The notes under the pieces were generated by a model. The model was not told the DNA's origin, did not search any database, and saw only the letters and a program-made list of their open reading frames with translations. A stretch of DNA of 64,000 nt from Nevskia sp. GTDB lineage: Bacteria > Pseudomonadota > Gammaproteobacteria > Nevskiales > Nevskiaceae. The DNA lies in contig JADGHB010000006.1 of the NCBI GenBank assembly GCA_019689635.1, positions 21,686 to 85,685 on the forward strand. Direction: 5' to 3'. The translations under genes were made by a program, and so were the position numbers. Shown in pieces: positions 35,093-44,836 of this stretch; position 1 is the stretch's first letter; every line of letters begins with the position of its first letter.

Positions 35093-35623
35093 TCAAGCGG
35101 CGCCCAGATAATCCGACTTGCCTAGCTCCACGCCGTTGTGACGCAGAATGCCGTAGGCCGTGGTCACGTGGAAGAAGAAGTTGGGCAGCAGGAATTGGGT
35201 GAGGTAGGGCAGGCCCTTGAAGTGCAAGGGACCGTTGCGCGTGGGAATCGCGATGTCGCGTTCCTCGGAGCCGTCGATCTGCGCTGGCGTGTAGCGCTTG
35301 ACGTGTGCCACGGTCTTGTCCAGTCGCGCGTACAAGTCGGAGAAGCTGGTTTCGGTGTCCTCATACTTGGGGGGCTCTTCCCCGGCGAGCCGCGACACGC
35401 CGCTTTTGGCCATGTCGCTGGCGATCTGCACCTGGCGCGTGAGCGGAAACATGTCCGGATACAGACGACTGCCCAGCAGTACCGCCGGGTCGAGGTTTTT
35501 GGCCTGGGCGTGTTTCTCGGCCTTTTCGAGTATGGCGCGCAGGTTGCCGAGGTAGCGCAGCAATACCGGAACCGAAGCCGCGTACATCGAAATGCGTGTG
35601 GAACCGACGGTCGTCGCGTGCAT
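35093..35623 (-). CDS. DUF1993 family protein
   Basis: 176 residues, cytoplasmic, all-helical by appearance. The MYAASVPVLLRYLGNLRAIL opening, the LYPDMFPLTRQVQIASDMAK block (20 residues) and the PNFFFHVTTAYGILRHNGV C-terminal helix are DUF1993 signatures; the family is related to DinB-like four-helix bundles. AAAGGAGAGG stands before the ATG at 35623; the frame extends 25 residues upstream without support. Function unknown. Confidence 0.87.
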   Translation of the reverse strand: MHATTVGSTRISMYAASVPVLLRYLGNLRAILEKAEKHAQAKNLDPAVLLGSRLYPDMFPLTRQVQIASDMAKSGVSRLAGEEPPKYEDTETSFSDLYARLDKTVAHVKRYTPAQIDGSEERDIAIPTRNGPLHFKGLPYLTQFLLPNFFFHVTTAYGILRHNGVELGKSDYLGAA

Positions 35624-35738
35624 CGTCCTCTCCTTTAAAGTGTGATTGATTCGAGCACAAATACGGGACGATTCTAACCGAGTGGACGCCGTCCGCAAGT
35701 GCCAGACGATCGACTGTTTGCGCTAAGCTGCGCTTGCC

Positions 35739-36698
35739 ATGACTTACTCGAAAATCGCCGGCACCGGCAGCTACCTGCCGGAACGGGTGGTGACCAACCG
35801 CGATCTCGAGGCGCGCATCGACACCAGCGACGAGTGGATCGTCTCGCGCACTGGCATCGAGGCGCGCCACGTCGCCGCCGAGGGGGAGATGACCAGCGAC
35901 CTGGCCTTGCAGGCCGCGCGCCGCGCGTTGCAAGCGGCCGAGACCGGTGCGGGCGAACTCGATTTGATCGTCGTCGCCACCACCACGCCGGACATGGTGT
36001 TTCCGTCCACCGCTTGCCTGCTGCAGGCCAAGCTCGGCGCGCGCCAGTGCGCCGCTTTCGACGTGCAGGCGGTGTGCACCGGCTTCGTCTATGCGCTGGC
36101 CGTCGCGGATCGCCTGGTCGCCAGCGGCACGCACGGCTGCGCGCTGGTGGTCGGGGCCGAGGTCTTCTCGCGTCTGCTGGACTGGAACGACCGCCGCACC
36201 TGCGTGCTGTTCGGCGACGGCGCCGGCGCCGTGGTCCTGCGCCGCGCCGAAACGCCCGGCATCCTCTCCACGCATCTGTGCGCCGATGGCTCGCTCGCCC
36301 ACATCCTGCGGGTCGATGGCGGCATCAGCCACGGCCAGATCCGCGGCAATCCCTATCTGGAAATGGATGGCCAGGCGGTGTACCGCACCGCGGTGCGGGT
36401 GCTGGAGGAATCCGCGTTTCAAACGCTCAAGCGCAACGGCGTCACGGCGCGCGAGCTCGACTGGTACGTGCCGCACCAGGCGAACATCCGCATCATCAAT
36501 TCGCTGGCCGACAAGATCGGCATTGCGCCCGAAAAAGTGGTGACCACGGTCGCTCGTCAGGGCAACACCTCCGCCGCCTCGGTGCCGCTGGCGCTGGATA
36601 GCGCGGTGCGCGACGGCCGCATCAAGCCTGGCCATCTGGTGCTGCTGCAAGGCGTGGGAGGCGGCATGACCTGGGGCTCGGTGCTGTTGCGCATGTAA
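35739..36698 (+). CDS. fabH: 3-oxoacyl-[acyl-carrier-protein] synthase III (FabH)
   Basis: Condenses an acyl-CoA starter with malonyl-ACP to begin fatty-acid synthesis; 319 residues. The catalytic triad is intact: Cys in [13 protein letters not shown], His in [10 protein letters not shown] and Asn in [26 protein letters not shown] near the N terminus is also typical. The gene stands alone, not in a plsX-fabHDG-acpP cluster, so it may be an accessory copy with different starter preference. Branched-chain specificity cannot be judged from sequence alone. Confidence 0.92.
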   Translation: MTYSKIAGTGSYLPERVVTNRDLEARIDTSDEWIVSRTGIEARHVAAEGEMTSDLALQAARRALQAAETGAGELDLIVVATTTPDMVFPSTACLLQAKLGARQCAAFDVQAVCTGFVYALAVADRLVASGTHGCALVVGAEVFSRLLDWNDRRTCVLFGDGAGAVVLRRAETPGILSTHLCADGSLAHILRVDGGISHGQIRGNPYLEMDGQAVYRTAVRVLEESAFQTLKRNGVTARELDWYVPHQANIRIINSLADKIGIAPEKVVTTVARQGNTSAASVPLALDSAVRDGRIKPGHLVLLQGVGGGMTWGSVLLRM

Positions 36699-36730
36699 GC
36701 CCGCCCGCAGCCCGCCGGTGGCCGCGGGCC

Positions 36731-37285
36731 TCAGCGCCGATGAAGCTGCACCCAGTCGCGCAAGGCGACCATCAGCCTGCCGATCGCCTCGCGCGTCGGC
36801 TCGTGAGTGAGCCGGCCTTGGGCGTCGAAACGCTCCGCGGCATTGGCGATCATCACCTCCGGCTTGTTGAGAAAACGCAGGTCGAGGAACACGCCGGTCT
36901 GGCGCAGGTGGTACTGGGCGCGCGCCGTGCCGGTCGCTCCGGGGCTGGCGCCCATCAGCGCCGCGGGTTTGCCCGCGAACGGCTGGTTTGGCAGCCGCGA
37001 CACCCAGTCGATCATGTTCTTGAGCCCTCCGGGCAGCGAGTAGTTGTATTCCGGGGTGGCGAACAGCAGGCCGTCGGCCGCGCGGATCTTCTCGCCCAGC
37101 GCCTGTACTTCGACGGGGATGCCCTGCGCTTGCACGTCGGCGTTGTAGATCGGCAGCGCCGGCGTCACCAGGATCTCCAGCTCGAGCTCCGGCGGCGCCA
37201 GTTCGCGCGCCGCGCGCAGCGCCGCGGTGTTGTAGGAGTCTTTGCGCAGGCTGCCGGAAATACCGAGAATGCAAAGTTGGGCCAT
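36731..37285 (-). CDS. NADPH-dependent FMN reductase
   Basis: 184-residue flavodoxin-like reductase that uses FMN. The phosphate loop is ISGSLRKDSYNTAALRAA (GSxRxxSxN), and ATPEYNYSLPGGLKNMIDW is the flavin-binding loop. Members supply reduced flavin or reduce quinones, azo dyes or chromate. The start at 37285 has AAGGAG eight bases upstream and is preceded by 63 bases shared with the divergent flippase-like gene. Confidence 0.9.
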   Translation of the reverse strand: MAQLCILGISGSLRKDSYNTAALRAARELAPPELELEILVTPALPIYNADVQAQGIPVEVQALGEKIRAADGLLFATPEYNYSLPGGLKNMIDWVSRLPNQPFAGKPAALMGASPGATGTARAQYHLRQTGVFLDLRFLNKPEVMIANAAERFDAQGRLTHEPTREAIGRLMVALRDWVQLHRR

Positions 37286-37347
37286 TGGAGTCTCCTTCCG
37301 TGGTTCGATATGGGCGCAGCATAAAGCAGACCGGGCACACGCGCGCA

Positions 37348-38364
37348 TTGGCGCGCGCCACGCCGTCCACCGCGCGCCGCCGCGTCGCGCTGGTGCTGTT
37401 CGCCGCCGGCGTGTTGCTGATCGCCGCGCTGCTGACGCATTACGGCGTCGCGCGCGTGATGCACGCGCTCGCTGCGGTGGGCTGGGGCGGATTCGCCCTG
37501 TTCTGTGCCGTGCATCTGGGATTGTTCGTACTGATGGGCGCCGCCTGGTACGCGCTGCCGGTGCGCGCGCCGGGCGTGGGGTTCATGGATTTCGTGTTCG
37601 CGCGCCTGGTACGCGACGCCGGATCCGAGGCCCTGCCGCTGTCGCAGATCGGCGGCTACTTGCTCGGCGGCCTGGCGCTGTCGCGCCGCGGCGTGCCGGC
37701 CTCGCTGACGGCGGCATCCACGGTGCTCGACGTGAGCCTGGAAGTGCTCTCCCAGATCGTCTTCGTGCTGCTGGGCTTGATGCTGCTGCGCGGACTGGGA
37801 CACGCGTCCACCGCGCTGGTCGCGCCGGTGTCGATCGGGATCGCGACGCTGAGCGCGCTGATCGCTGCGTTTCTGTTCCTGCAGCGCAACGGTGGCGGCC
37901 GGCTCAGCCGTGCCGCGCTGGCCTGGCTGGCGCGCCACTGGCCGGCGGCCGCGGATGCGGCTGCGGAGTTTGGTACGCAGTTGCGTCTGCTGCACGCCAA
38001 ACCGCGCGCGCTCGCCCTATGCGCGCTGCTGCATGGGTGCGCCTGGCTGGGCATCGGCTGGGAAGCCTGGCTGGGCTTGAGACTGCTCGGCTCGCCGCTG
38101 CCGGTCACCGAAGCGGTCTCGCTCGAAAGCCTGCTGTTCGCCCTGCGTGCGCTGGCGTTCGCCATTCCCAACGCAGCCGGCGCGCAAGAGGCGATCTACG
38201 TGCTGCTCGCCGGCGTCTACGGCGTTACGCCCACGGCCTTGCTCGCGCTGTCCTTGCTCAAGCGCGGTCGCGATGCGCTGCTCGGCGGCGCCACGCTCGG
38301 TCTGTGGCAATGGTTGGAGCTGCGGCGCGCGCGGGCGTCTGGCGTGCGTCGCGCGTTAGACTGA
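37348..38364 (+). CDS. Flippase-like (LPG synthase TM / HpnL-type) membrane protein
   Basis: About 338 residues with eight hydrophobic segments, matching the lysylphosphatidylglycerol-synthase transmembrane (UPF0104) superfamily. The LPLSQIGGYLLGG loop and the ALAFAIPNAAGAQEAIYVLLA segment are family hallmarks and also fit HpnL-type proteins of hopanoid clusters, although no hopanoid genes are nearby. The start is uncertain: TTG 37348 was chosen because longer options (TTG 37285, GTG 37300) run into the start of the divergent reductase gene. It could move lipids across the inner membrane. Confidence 0.75.
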   Translation: MARATPSTARRRVALVLFAAGVLLIAALLTHYGVARVMHALAAVGWGGFALFCAVHLGLFVLMGAAWYALPVRAPGVGFMDFVFARLVRDAGSEALPLSQIGGYLLGGLALSRRGVPASLTAASTVLDVSLEVLSQIVFVLLGLMLLRGLGHASTALVAPVSIGIATLSALIAAFLFLQRNGGGRLSRAALAWLARHWPAAADAAAEFGTQLRLLHAKPRALALCALLHGCAWLGIGWEAWLGLRLLGSPLPVTEAVSLESLLFALRALAFAIPNAAGAQEAIYVLLAGVYGVTPTALLALSLLKRGRDALLGGATLGLWQWLELRRARASGVRRALD

Positions 38365-38389
38365 GCGTAGTCGTGAAGCAGGAGCCGCG

Positions 38390-39010
38390 ATGGCGCGATT
38401 CGACACAAGCCTGAACATCAGCCCGCGCGATTTCCCCGATCCGGTCGAGGACGAGCCGCGTGCCGCCGCGGCGGGGCGCCGGCTCGCGGTGCTCGCCGGC
38501 GGCTGCTTCTGGTGCGTGGAGGCGGTCTATCGAGCGCTCGACGGCGTGCTGGAAGTGACCAACGGCTACTCCGGCGGCAGCCGCGAGACGGCCGATTACC
38601 GCACGGTGTGCACCGGGACCACCGGCCACGCCGAAGTGGTGCAGATCGCCTACGATCCTTCGCGCACCACTTACGGCCAATTGCTCAAGATTTTCTTCTC
38701 GGTGGCGCACGACCCCACCCAGCTCGACCGCCAGGGCAACGACGTCGGGCCGCAGTACCGCTCGGCGATTTTTTACGCGGACGAACGGCAAAAGCGCATC
38801 GCCGAACGCTACATCGCCCAGCTCGACGCGGCCGGCGTGTTCCGTTCCAAGATCGTCACGCGCTTGGAACCGCTCGGCGAATTTTTCGAGGCGGAAAGGT
38901 ACCACCAGAACTACGCCGCGCTGCACCCCGATGAACCCTACATCGCGCTGGTCGCGCGGCCCAAGGTGGAAAAACTGCGCGCTTACTTCGGCGATCGTCT
39001 CAAGTCATGA
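38390..39010 (+). CDS. msrA: Peptide-methionine (S)-S-oxide reductase MsrA
   Basis: Repairs oxidised methionine in proteins, using thioredoxin; 206 residues. The active-site [14 protein letters not shown] is intact, with the following [16 protein letters not shown] block. The extended N terminus (about 30 residues before the catalytic block) matches the E. coli-type long MsrA. Cysteine in [12 protein letters not shown] is the likely partner. It lies 25 bases after the flippase-like gene. Confidence 0.95.
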   Translation: MARFDTSLNISPRDFPDPVEDEPRAAAAGRRLAVLAGGCFWCVEAVYRALDGVLEVTNGYSGGSRETADYRTVCTGTTGHAEVVQIAYDPSRTTYGQLLKIFFSVAHDPTQLDRQGNDVGPQYRSAIFYADERQKRIAERYIAQLDAAGVFRSKIVTRLEPLGEFFEAERYHQNYAALHPDEPYIALVARPKVEKLRAYFGDRLKS

Positions 39011-39020
39011 AGTCGGCGCT

Positions 39021-39434
39021 TCATTCGACCACGCGCCCGCGCAGCGACTTGATGCGCGCGCGATGGGCCTTGGCTTCCAGGCGCTGGCGCCGCGGGGCGG
39101 CGCCGGGCCGCGTCGGCTTGCGCGGGCGCGGCGGCGTCGCGGCCACGGCGATCAGCGCACGCAGGCGCTCGAGCGCCGCGGCGCGATTGCGTTCCAGGCT
39201 GCGATACTGCTGGGCCTTGATGACCACCACGCCCGCGCCGCCGATGCGGCGATCGCGCAAGGCCAGCAGTCGCGCCTTGACGTCCTCCGGCAGCGAGGAG
39301 GCGCGGATATCGAAGCGCAGCACCGCGGCGCTGGCGGTCTTGTTGACGTGCTGGCCGCCGGCGCCCTGCGCGAGCACGGCGTCGAATTCGATTTCGGACA
39401 GCGGCAGCTGCAAACCCGGGGCGATCGAGAGCAT
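39021..39434 (-). CDS. arfB: Alternative ribosome-rescue factor ArfB (YaeJ-like)
   Basis: 137-residue release-factor-like hydrolase that frees peptides from stalled ribosomes lacking a stop codon. The catalytic [14 protein letters not shown] contains GGQ, and [15 protein letters not shown] follows as in E. coli YaeJ. The basic C-terminal tail ([20 protein letters not shown] in part) inserts into the empty mRNA channel in relatives. The start at 39434 aligns with the usual N terminus; ATG 39446 would add four residues. Confidence 0.92.
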   Translation of the reverse strand: MLSIAPGLQLPLSEIEFDAVLAQGAGGQHVNKTASAAVLRFDIRASSLPEDVKARLLALRDRRIGGAGVVVIKAQQYRSLERNRAAALERLRALIAVAATPPRPRKPTRPGAAPRRQRLEAKAHRARIKSLRGRVVE

Positions 39435-39482
39435 GCCGCACAGCATAATCGTGGCAAGGCCGCGCCCGCACGCCCGGTGACG

Positions 39483-40310
39483 ATGAGCGAGCGCCTGGAA
39501 CCCGCGCTGGGCCCGCCGCCGTCACTGCCTCCGCTGCCGGACCTGCGTCCCGGGCGCCCGCGTCTGGAACGCCCGACACCGCGGCCCCACGGCGGCGCGC
39601 TGCGGGCTTTGCTGCTCGTGCCGCTGGCACTCCTGCTGTTGGTGCTGGGGCCGATCGTGGCGCTGCGCTGGTTGCCGCCGCCGACTACGAGTTTCATGCT
39701 GCAAAGCCCGGTCAAGCCGGTGCGCTACCGCTGGGTCCCGATGCGCGATATCGCCAAGACCATGCAGCGCGCGGTGATCGCCTCCGAAGACCAGAAGTTC
39801 TGGGTGCACCACGGCTTCGACGTCGAGGCCATCGAGAAAGCCTACGCGCACAACCGCCGCAGCCGGCGTATTCGTGGGGCGTCCACCATCAGCCAGCAGA
39901 CCGCCAAAAACCTGTTTCTGTGGCCGGGCGGCGGCTATTTCCGCAAGGCGCTGGAAGCGGGCCTCACGGTGCTGCTCGAAACGCTGTGGGGCAAGCCGCG
40001 CATCCTGGAGGTGTATCTCAACGTCGCCCAGTTCGGGCCGGGGATCTACGGCGTGGAGGCCGCTGCGGAATATTATTTCCACGAACACGCCTCCCGGCTC
40101 AGCGCCGAGCAGGCGGCGCGTCTGGCCGCGGTGCTGCCCAATCCGGACCACTGGCGCGTGCTCTCGCCCGGGCCCTATGTCCAGTCGCGGGTCGACTGGA
40201 TCCTGGGCCAGATGGGCGATCGCACGGCGCAGACGCCGGTCGAGGAGCCAGAACCGCCGCCCGGCGAGGCGCCGCCCTCCGACGACGACAGCGGACCGCC
40301 GCCGTATTGA
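39483..40310 (+). CDS. mtgA: Monofunctional peptidoglycan glycosyltransferase MtgA
   Basis: Polymerises lipid II into glycan strands in the periplasm; 275 residues. One membrane helix (residues 38-60) anchors a GT51 domain: [14 protein letters not shown] carries the catalytic Glu, then [17 protein letters not shown] and [21 protein letters not shown] Pro-rich N terminus and a Pro/Asp-rich C-terminal tail ([16 protein letters not shown]) extend beyond the usual core. The ATG at 39483 starts just before this N-terminal region; the upstream frame is a shadow. Confidence 0.92.
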   Translation: MSERLEPALGPPPSLPPLPDLRPGRPRLERPTPRPHGGALRALLLVPLALLLLVLGPIVALRWLPPPTTSFMLQSPVKPVRYRWVPMRDIAKTMQRAVIASEDQKFWVHHGFDVEAIEKAYAHNRRSRRIRGASTISQQTAKNLFLWPGGGYFRKALEAGLTVLLETLWGKPRILEVYLNVAQFGPGIYGVEAAAEYYFHEHASRLSAEQAARLAAVLPNPDHWRVLSPGPYVQSRVDWILGQMGDRTAQTPVEEPEPPPGEAPPSDDDSGPPPY

Positions 40311-40325
40311 GGAGCGCGGTGCGCG

Positions 40326-41693
40326 CTAGTGCCGAAGACCCTTGACGCGCACCTTGAAATTCATCGCCGGCCCTGGCGTGGGCGCGGTCTTGGTCTTGAG
40401 CACGTAGTCCGGCGAGGGCAGCTCGAGGTCGAGTTTGTAGAAGAGGCGCGCCATGCTCAGGGCGATCTGCACTTCGGCCAGGCTCTTGCCCAGGCAGGTG
40501 TGCGGGCCGCGACCGAACGGCGAATACACGCCGGGCTTGAGGTGCTCGGCGCGCGGTTTCTCGTAACGGTCGATGTCGAATTTTTCGGCGTTGGGGTAGT
40601 ACTCGTCCATGAAGTGCGGCACGCTGGTGCCGATGTAGAGTAGTTCGCCCTCGCGGATGCGATGGCCTTCGAACACGAAGTCTTTGGTCGCGGTGCGCAT
40701 CTGCGCCACCGCGATGGGATACAAGCGCATGGTCTCCATGATCGCGCCGTTGAGCGCGGGGATGCGCTTGAGCAGGGCATCCTCGTCGAGCGGGCCGGCG
40801 GCGAACAGCGCGTCCACTTCCTTGAGCACCCGCGCTTTGACTTCGGGATGTTTGAGGACGGTATAGACGATCGCCGCGGTGGTGTTGGCGACCGTGTCCA
40901 GACCGGCGACATAAGGCCCGGTGAGCGTCACGATCAGATCGGAGGCGGGCATGATCTCCGGATGCTTGAGGTGCGTCTCCATGATGTCGTCGATCAGGGT
41001 CTTCTCATCGTCGGGAATGCGCCCGGCGCGTTCCTTGGCCTGGGCGATCATCTTGCGGCCCAGTTCGAAGACGCGTGCCTTGGAGCGTTTGTACTTGGGA
41101 TTGAGCAGAAAGAAGCGCGGGCGCTGGCGCGTGACCAGCACGTTGAGAATGTAGAGGATGGTGGTGCGGATATCCTTGACGTATTCCAGCGGCGCGTTGC
41201 CGGTGAGGATGGTGCCGAGCTGGTCCACCACGAGGTACTGCATGGCCTGCACCACCGGCACCCACTGGCCGGGTTTCCAGTCACGCGCCAGCACGCGGTC
41301 GGTGATCGCCACCAGCTCGTCGTAACGGCCCTTGATCGACTCCTTGGAATAGCCGCGGCGCATGATGTCGCGCAATTGCTTGTGCGACTCGCCGTCCTCG
41401 CCGGTGAGCACCCGGGTGGCGCCATATTCCTTGACCAGGCCTTCCCAGAACTCCTTGGACCGCAGGCACTCTTTGCCCTCGCGAGTGCCCATGAAATTGG
41501 CCGCTTCCGCGCCGGCGATCACGGTATAGGTGTGGCCGAGGATGCGGACCTTGAACACCGGTCCGTGTCTGCGGTAGCACTTGACGAAGAAGCGCGCCGG
41601 ATCGCGCGCCATGTCCAGAAGATTTCCGAGCAGCGGCAGGCCCGCGACCAGCGGCGGTTCGCGGACGGCGAGGGGTTCGGCGGCGGTGTTCAC
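40326..41693 (-). CDS. Cytochrome P450
   Basis: Haem-thiolate mono-oxygenase of about 455 residues, soluble class. The I-helix motif is AGLDTVANT (same as in P450cam, with the proton-relay Thr), the K-helix ExxR is in METMRLYP, and the haem-binding loop is FGRGPHTCLG. The start was placed at GTG 41693, which has GGAG six bases upstream; the open frame extends 70 codons further into the divergent gene without P450 character. No ferredoxin or reductase partner is adjacent, so the substrate is unknown. Confidence 0.93.
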   Translation of the reverse strand: MNTAAEPLAVREPPLVAGLPLLGNLLDMARDPARFFVKCYRRHGPVFKVRILGHTYTVIAGAEAANFMGTREGKECLRSKEFWEGLVKEYGATRVLTGEDGESHKQLRDIMRRGYSKESIKGRYDELVAITDRVLARDWKPGQWVPVVQAMQYLVVDQLGTILTGNAPLEYVKDIRTTILYILNVLVTRQRPRFFLLNPKYKRSKARVFELGRKMIAQAKERAGRIPDDEKTLIDDIMETHLKHPEIMPASDLIVTLTGPYVAGLDTVANTTAAIVYTVLKHPEVKARVLKEVDALFAAGPLDEDALLKRIPALNGAIMETMRLYPIAVAQMRTATKDFVFEGHRIREGELLYIGTSVPHFMDEYYPNAEKFDIDRYEKPRAEHLKPGVYSPFGRGPHTCLGKSLAEVQIALSMARLFYKLDLELPSPDYVLKTKTAPTPGPAMNFKVRVKGLRH

Positions 41694-41865
41694 GGCTTGC
41701 TCCGCGGCGGACCAGAAGGATCCTGTGGCGGGTTTTAGCAGATCGGCGGGCGTTGGCGTCTCCCCCGAGTGGAGGAGGCGGCCGCCGACCGGAGATGCGC
41801 GCGAGCATCGATTTGTGGCAGATTGCGTCGAACCGCCAAACCCCAAGGCAGCGACGGATCGAGCA

Positions 41866-42660
41866 ATGAACCGCACGAGCTGGCTGATCGCCGCGTTCAT
41901 CACCGCAGTGCTGGTCGCGGGGGTCTACTGGTATCAGCACCGGCGAGCGGGCGCGCCGGCTTCCGAGAACGGACCGGCGCCGGCCGTCGCGGCATCCGCC
42001 GCGCCGCCGCCGCAACAGCATTACCCGGTGCCCGAAACGCCCCAGATCCCCGCGCCGCCGCCGCTGCCCACGCTGGATGAGAGCGACCGGCCACTGGTCG
42101 AGGCGCTGGCGCAGGCGCTCGGTCCCGGTGTGGAATCCTTCCTCATTCCGCGCGCGCTGATCCGACACCTCGTGGCCACCGTGGACAGCCTGGACCGACC
42201 CGCGCCGGTGCCGCTGCGTCTGCGCCCGGTACCGCCGACGCCCGGCGTGCCAGCCGTGGAAACGATCAACGGCGGTTTGTACTTAAGCGCGGCCAACGCC
42301 GAACGCTACCGGCCTTTCGTCGACGCGCTCAAGGCTGCGGACATGGCCAAGCTCGCGGCGGTGTATTTCCGCTACTACCCGCTGTTCCAGAAAGCCTACG
42401 AGGACCTGGGTTATCCCGGCGGCTATTTCAACGACCGCCTGATCCAGGTCATCGACCACCTGCTGGTGGCGCCGCAAGTGCAGGGGCCGCTGGCGGTGGC
42501 ACAGCCGCACGTGCTGTACCAGTATGCCGATCCGCAGTTCGAAGCCCTGTCCTGGGGCCAGAAGACCCTGTTACGCCTGGGACCGGACAACGAGGCGGCG
42601 GTCAAGGACCAGCTGCGCGCGCTACGCAAGGCGATCGTCGCCAACAAGCCCTCGCCCTGA
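41866..42660 (+). CDS. DUF3014 family membrane-anchored protein
   Basis: 264 residues. An N-terminal membrane helix (WLIAAFITAVLVAGVYWY) is followed by a Pro-rich linker and the DUF3014 domain (LVATVDSLDRPAPVPLRLRP onward, VYFRYYPLFQKAYEDLGY, then FNDRLIQVIDHLLVAP). The topology puts the domain in the periplasm. Function is unknown. It is divergent from the P450 gene with a 172-base gap and converges with a DUF2807 gene. Confidence 0.85.
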   Translation: MNRTSWLIAAFITAVLVAGVYWYQHRRAGAPASENGPAPAVAASAAPPPQQHYPVPETPQIPAPPPLPTLDESDRPLVEALAQALGPGVESFLIPRALIRHLVATVDSLDRPAPVPLRLRPVPPTPGVPAVETINGGLYLSAANAERYRPFVDALKAADMAKLAAVYFRYYPLFQKAYEDLGYPGGYFNDRLIQVIDHLLVAPQVQGPLAVAQPHVLYQYADPQFEALSWGQKTLLRLGPDNEAAVKDQLRALRKAIVANKPSP

Positions 42661-42663
42661 GCC

Positions 42664-43389
42664 TCATTCCGCTTCGATCTTGCCCAGGCCGTCGATCGCT
42701 TGGCGCACCTCCTTGGGCGCGCCGGCGTAACGGATCGCGCCCAGACCTTCCAGCCGTGCGTCGAGGCTGTCGCTGGCGTACACCTTGACCAGGCCGGCGC
42801 CGTCGAGGCGCACCTTGACCGTCCTGGCCTTGAGCGCGCGGGTGTCCACGCGGGCGGCGCCGTCCACTTCGACGTCGAGGGCGTCCACGGCGCCATCCGC
42901 CGCGAAGTCCGCAGCGCCGTCGCAGTTCAGGCTGAACGTTCCGCCATTGAGGCCGTGCACACGGAAACGCCCGCCGCCGTCGTCGATCTCCACCTGGCGC
43001 AAGGCCGGCAGGCTGAGGATGAATCGGGGCGTGCGGTCGAACGTGCTCACCGAGCGGGTCACGATCAGCGTGCCGTTTTCCACGCGCGTTTCGATCCGCT
43101 CGATGGCCTGTGCAGCGGCGTTCACGCTCAGGCGCTGCGGCGCGCCGACCGTGACTTCGAACTCGCCAGCGGTTTCGAGCTTGATCTTGTCGAAGGGCGG
43201 CAGCGTCCGCTCCTCGCTCTTTGGCGGTCCTTGCGCCGCGTCCGAAGCGTGGCCGAAGACGAACGCGCCCTCGCGCCAGTGCCAGCCCCAGCCTTGGGGG
43301 TGCCGCCACAGCGCCATCACGGTCAGCGCCAGCGCCAATCCGGCGAGCCCGTAAAGCGCGATGCGCAGCGCTTGCCAGAAAACTTTCAT
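42664..43389 (-). CDS. DUF2807 (putative autotransporter adhesin head, GIN) domain protein
   Basis: 241 residues: one N-terminal membrane helix (IALYGLAGLALALTVMALW) and a beta-helix-like DUF2807 domain (FDKIKLETAGEFEVTVG, then repeated strands such as DALDVEVDGAARVDT and KARTVKVRLDGAGLVKV). Family members are thought to be periplasmic or surface-exposed; function is unknown. GAGG lies before the ATG at 43389. It is the last gene before a 234-base gap without recognisable features. Confidence 0.8.
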   Translation of the reverse strand: MKVFWQALRIALYGLAGLALALTVMALWRHPQGWGWHWREGAFVFGHASDAAQGPPKSEERTLPPFDKIKLETAGEFEVTVGAPQRLSVNAAAQAIERIETRVENGTLIVTRSVSTFDRTPRFILSLPALRQVEIDDGGGRFRVHGLNGGTFSLNCDGAADFAADGAVDALDVEVDGAARVDTRALKARTVKVRLDGAGLVKVYASDSLDARLEGLGAIRYAGAPKEVRQAIDGLGKIEAE

Positions 43390-43623
43390 GGTCGCCTCAT
43401 CCGATTGCCGAAACGACAGGCCTTGGAACCCGAGCTTGGATGCGCCCTGCGGCCATGATAGATGCGTAGGCGATGATCGGCGCATGAGCCGTTTCATCAC
43501 GCCCGGTCGCGCCGATCGCGTGCTTGCGCTGCAGCGCCGAAACCGCAAGCTAAAAGCCGGCCGTGCGGAACGCGCCCTCCACCCCCGCGGTCTTAGGCGC
43601 AGCGGCAGCGTAGGGGGATGAGG

Positions 43624-43896
43624 ATGAACGGTGCGAGCGCTTTGACCCTTGGCCTGCTGTTCGCCGGCGGCGCTCTGGCTGGTACGGCGCCGGCACGGGG
43701 GCTTGCGCACCTACCCTACGACCGGCCGTGGCCGGCCGCGCGGCCCTGCCTGATCGGCCTGGCTCGCTGCAGCGAGTGGTTCCCCGTGCCGCAACCCTGC
43801 CTCGTTGACACCGCGCAGTGCCGCCGCGAGTTCAGCGTCGAGCCGGCGCAGATCGTTCCCGCGCGCGGGCGCAGTGCGGAAAAACCCAGACGCTGA
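43624..43896 (+). CDS. Small secreted hypothetical protein with four cysteines
   Basis: 90 residues. The start at 43624 has GGGGG six bases upstream and opens a signal peptide (ALTLGLLFAGGALAGTAPA). The mature part has four cysteines in the pattern RPCLIGLARC and PQPCLVDTAQC, an internal duplication suggestive of two disulfides. It matches no family I know. It could be a spurious frame, but the signal peptide, the Shine-Dalgarno and the repeated Cys pattern argue for a real gene. Confidence 0.5.
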   Translation: MNGASALTLGLLFAGGALAGTAPARGLAHLPYDRPWPAARPCLIGLARCSEWFPVPQPCLVDTAQCRREFSVEPAQIVPARGRSAEKPRR

Positions 43897-43905
43897 TCCG
43901 CCACT

Positions 43906-44736
43906 TCAGGCGCGCGGCGGCTCGCGAGCTTGCAGGTGTTGCAGGGTCAGCGCGCGCAGCTCGTCGATCTTGCGGTGCAACTGCTGCACGGCGATCTCGG
44001 CCTTGACGTTGATTTCGAATTCCTGATCGGCCTGCAAGCGGTCCTTCGCCGCCTGGCGGTTCTGGCTCATCATGATCACCGGCGCCTGGATCGCGGCCAG
44101 GCAAGACAGCACGAGGTTGAGGAAGATGTAGGGAAAAGGGTCGGGCGGCTGAGCCAGCAGGTAGGTGGTGTTCACCAGCATCCAGGCCAGCAGGAACACG
44201 CCGAAGCAGATGATGAAAGTCCAGGAGCCGCCGAAACGCGCCACGCGATCGGCGACGCGCTCGCCCAGGGTCATGCGGCTTTCGGCCAGCTCGTTGACGT
44301 TGCGGATGCGCAGGCGCGCGAGCATTTCGTCGGCGCCGCGCAGACGCTGGGCGATGGCGCCGAGGAACTGCCGCGCCGCCGGCGGGTGGCGATCGATCAG
44401 CTCCTGTATCGCGTCCAGCGGCACGCAGACCAGTTCGCTTTCGGTCACGGCGCGCGCGCTGGCGCTGCGCGGCTGGCGGTCGAAGGCGGCCAGCTCGCCG
44501 AAGAACGAGCCGGCCGCGAAGCTTGCTACCACGATCTCGCCGGCCTGCGCCGGCACCGAGATGTCCACTGCGCCGCTGGCGACCAGATAAAGGTGATCCG
44601 GCGGATCGCCGAAGCGGAAGATCGTCTCGCCCTCGACGTAGCGCCGCCGCGTCGCCGCCCGCGCCAGACGCTCCAGCCCCTCATCGGGCAGCGAACGGAA
44701 CAGCGGGTTGTCGCGCAGCAGCTCGATGGTGTCCAT
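43906..44736 (-). CDS. Cyclic-nucleotide-binding domain fused to DUF1003 membrane domain
   Basis: 276 residues. Residues 10-130 form a cNMP-binding domain with the phosphate-binding cassette FGELAAFDRQPRSASARAV (19 residues), keeping the arginine that contacts the cyclic phosphate. The rest is a DUF1003 domain: two membrane helices (WTFIICFGVFLLAWMLV and FLNLVLSCLAAIQAPVIMM) followed by the conserved RQAAKDRLQADQEFEINVKA tail. It is probably an inner-membrane protein gated or regulated by cAMP; the channel role is inferred. AGGGGA lies before the ATG at 44736. Confidence 0.88.
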   Translation of the reverse strand: MDTIELLRDNPLFRSLPDEGLERLARAATRRRYVEGETIFRFGDPPDHLYLVASGAVDISVPAQAGEIVVASFAAGSFFGELAAFDRQPRSASARAVTESELVCVPLDAIQELIDRHPPAARQFLGAIAQRLRGADEMLARLRIRNVNELAESRMTLGERVADRVARFGGSWTFIICFGVFLLAWMLVNTTYLLAQPPDPFPYIFLNLVLSCLAAIQAPVIMMSQNRQAAKDRLQADQEFEINVKAEIAVQQLHRKIDELRALTLQHLQAREPPRA

Positions 44737-44836
44737 ACGGGTCCCCTGGCCGAGTTGCTCCGTGAGCGGATTGGGCGCTGGCCAGCCGCACCCTAGCGCG
44801 GGCACGGCCTGCCGACAAGTGCAGGGCCGTCCGTTC

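Noticed and set aside
36699..36730. GC-rich inverted repeat between fabH and the FMN reductase gene as a terminator
   Set aside because: The stem is possible, but there is no T run on either strand.
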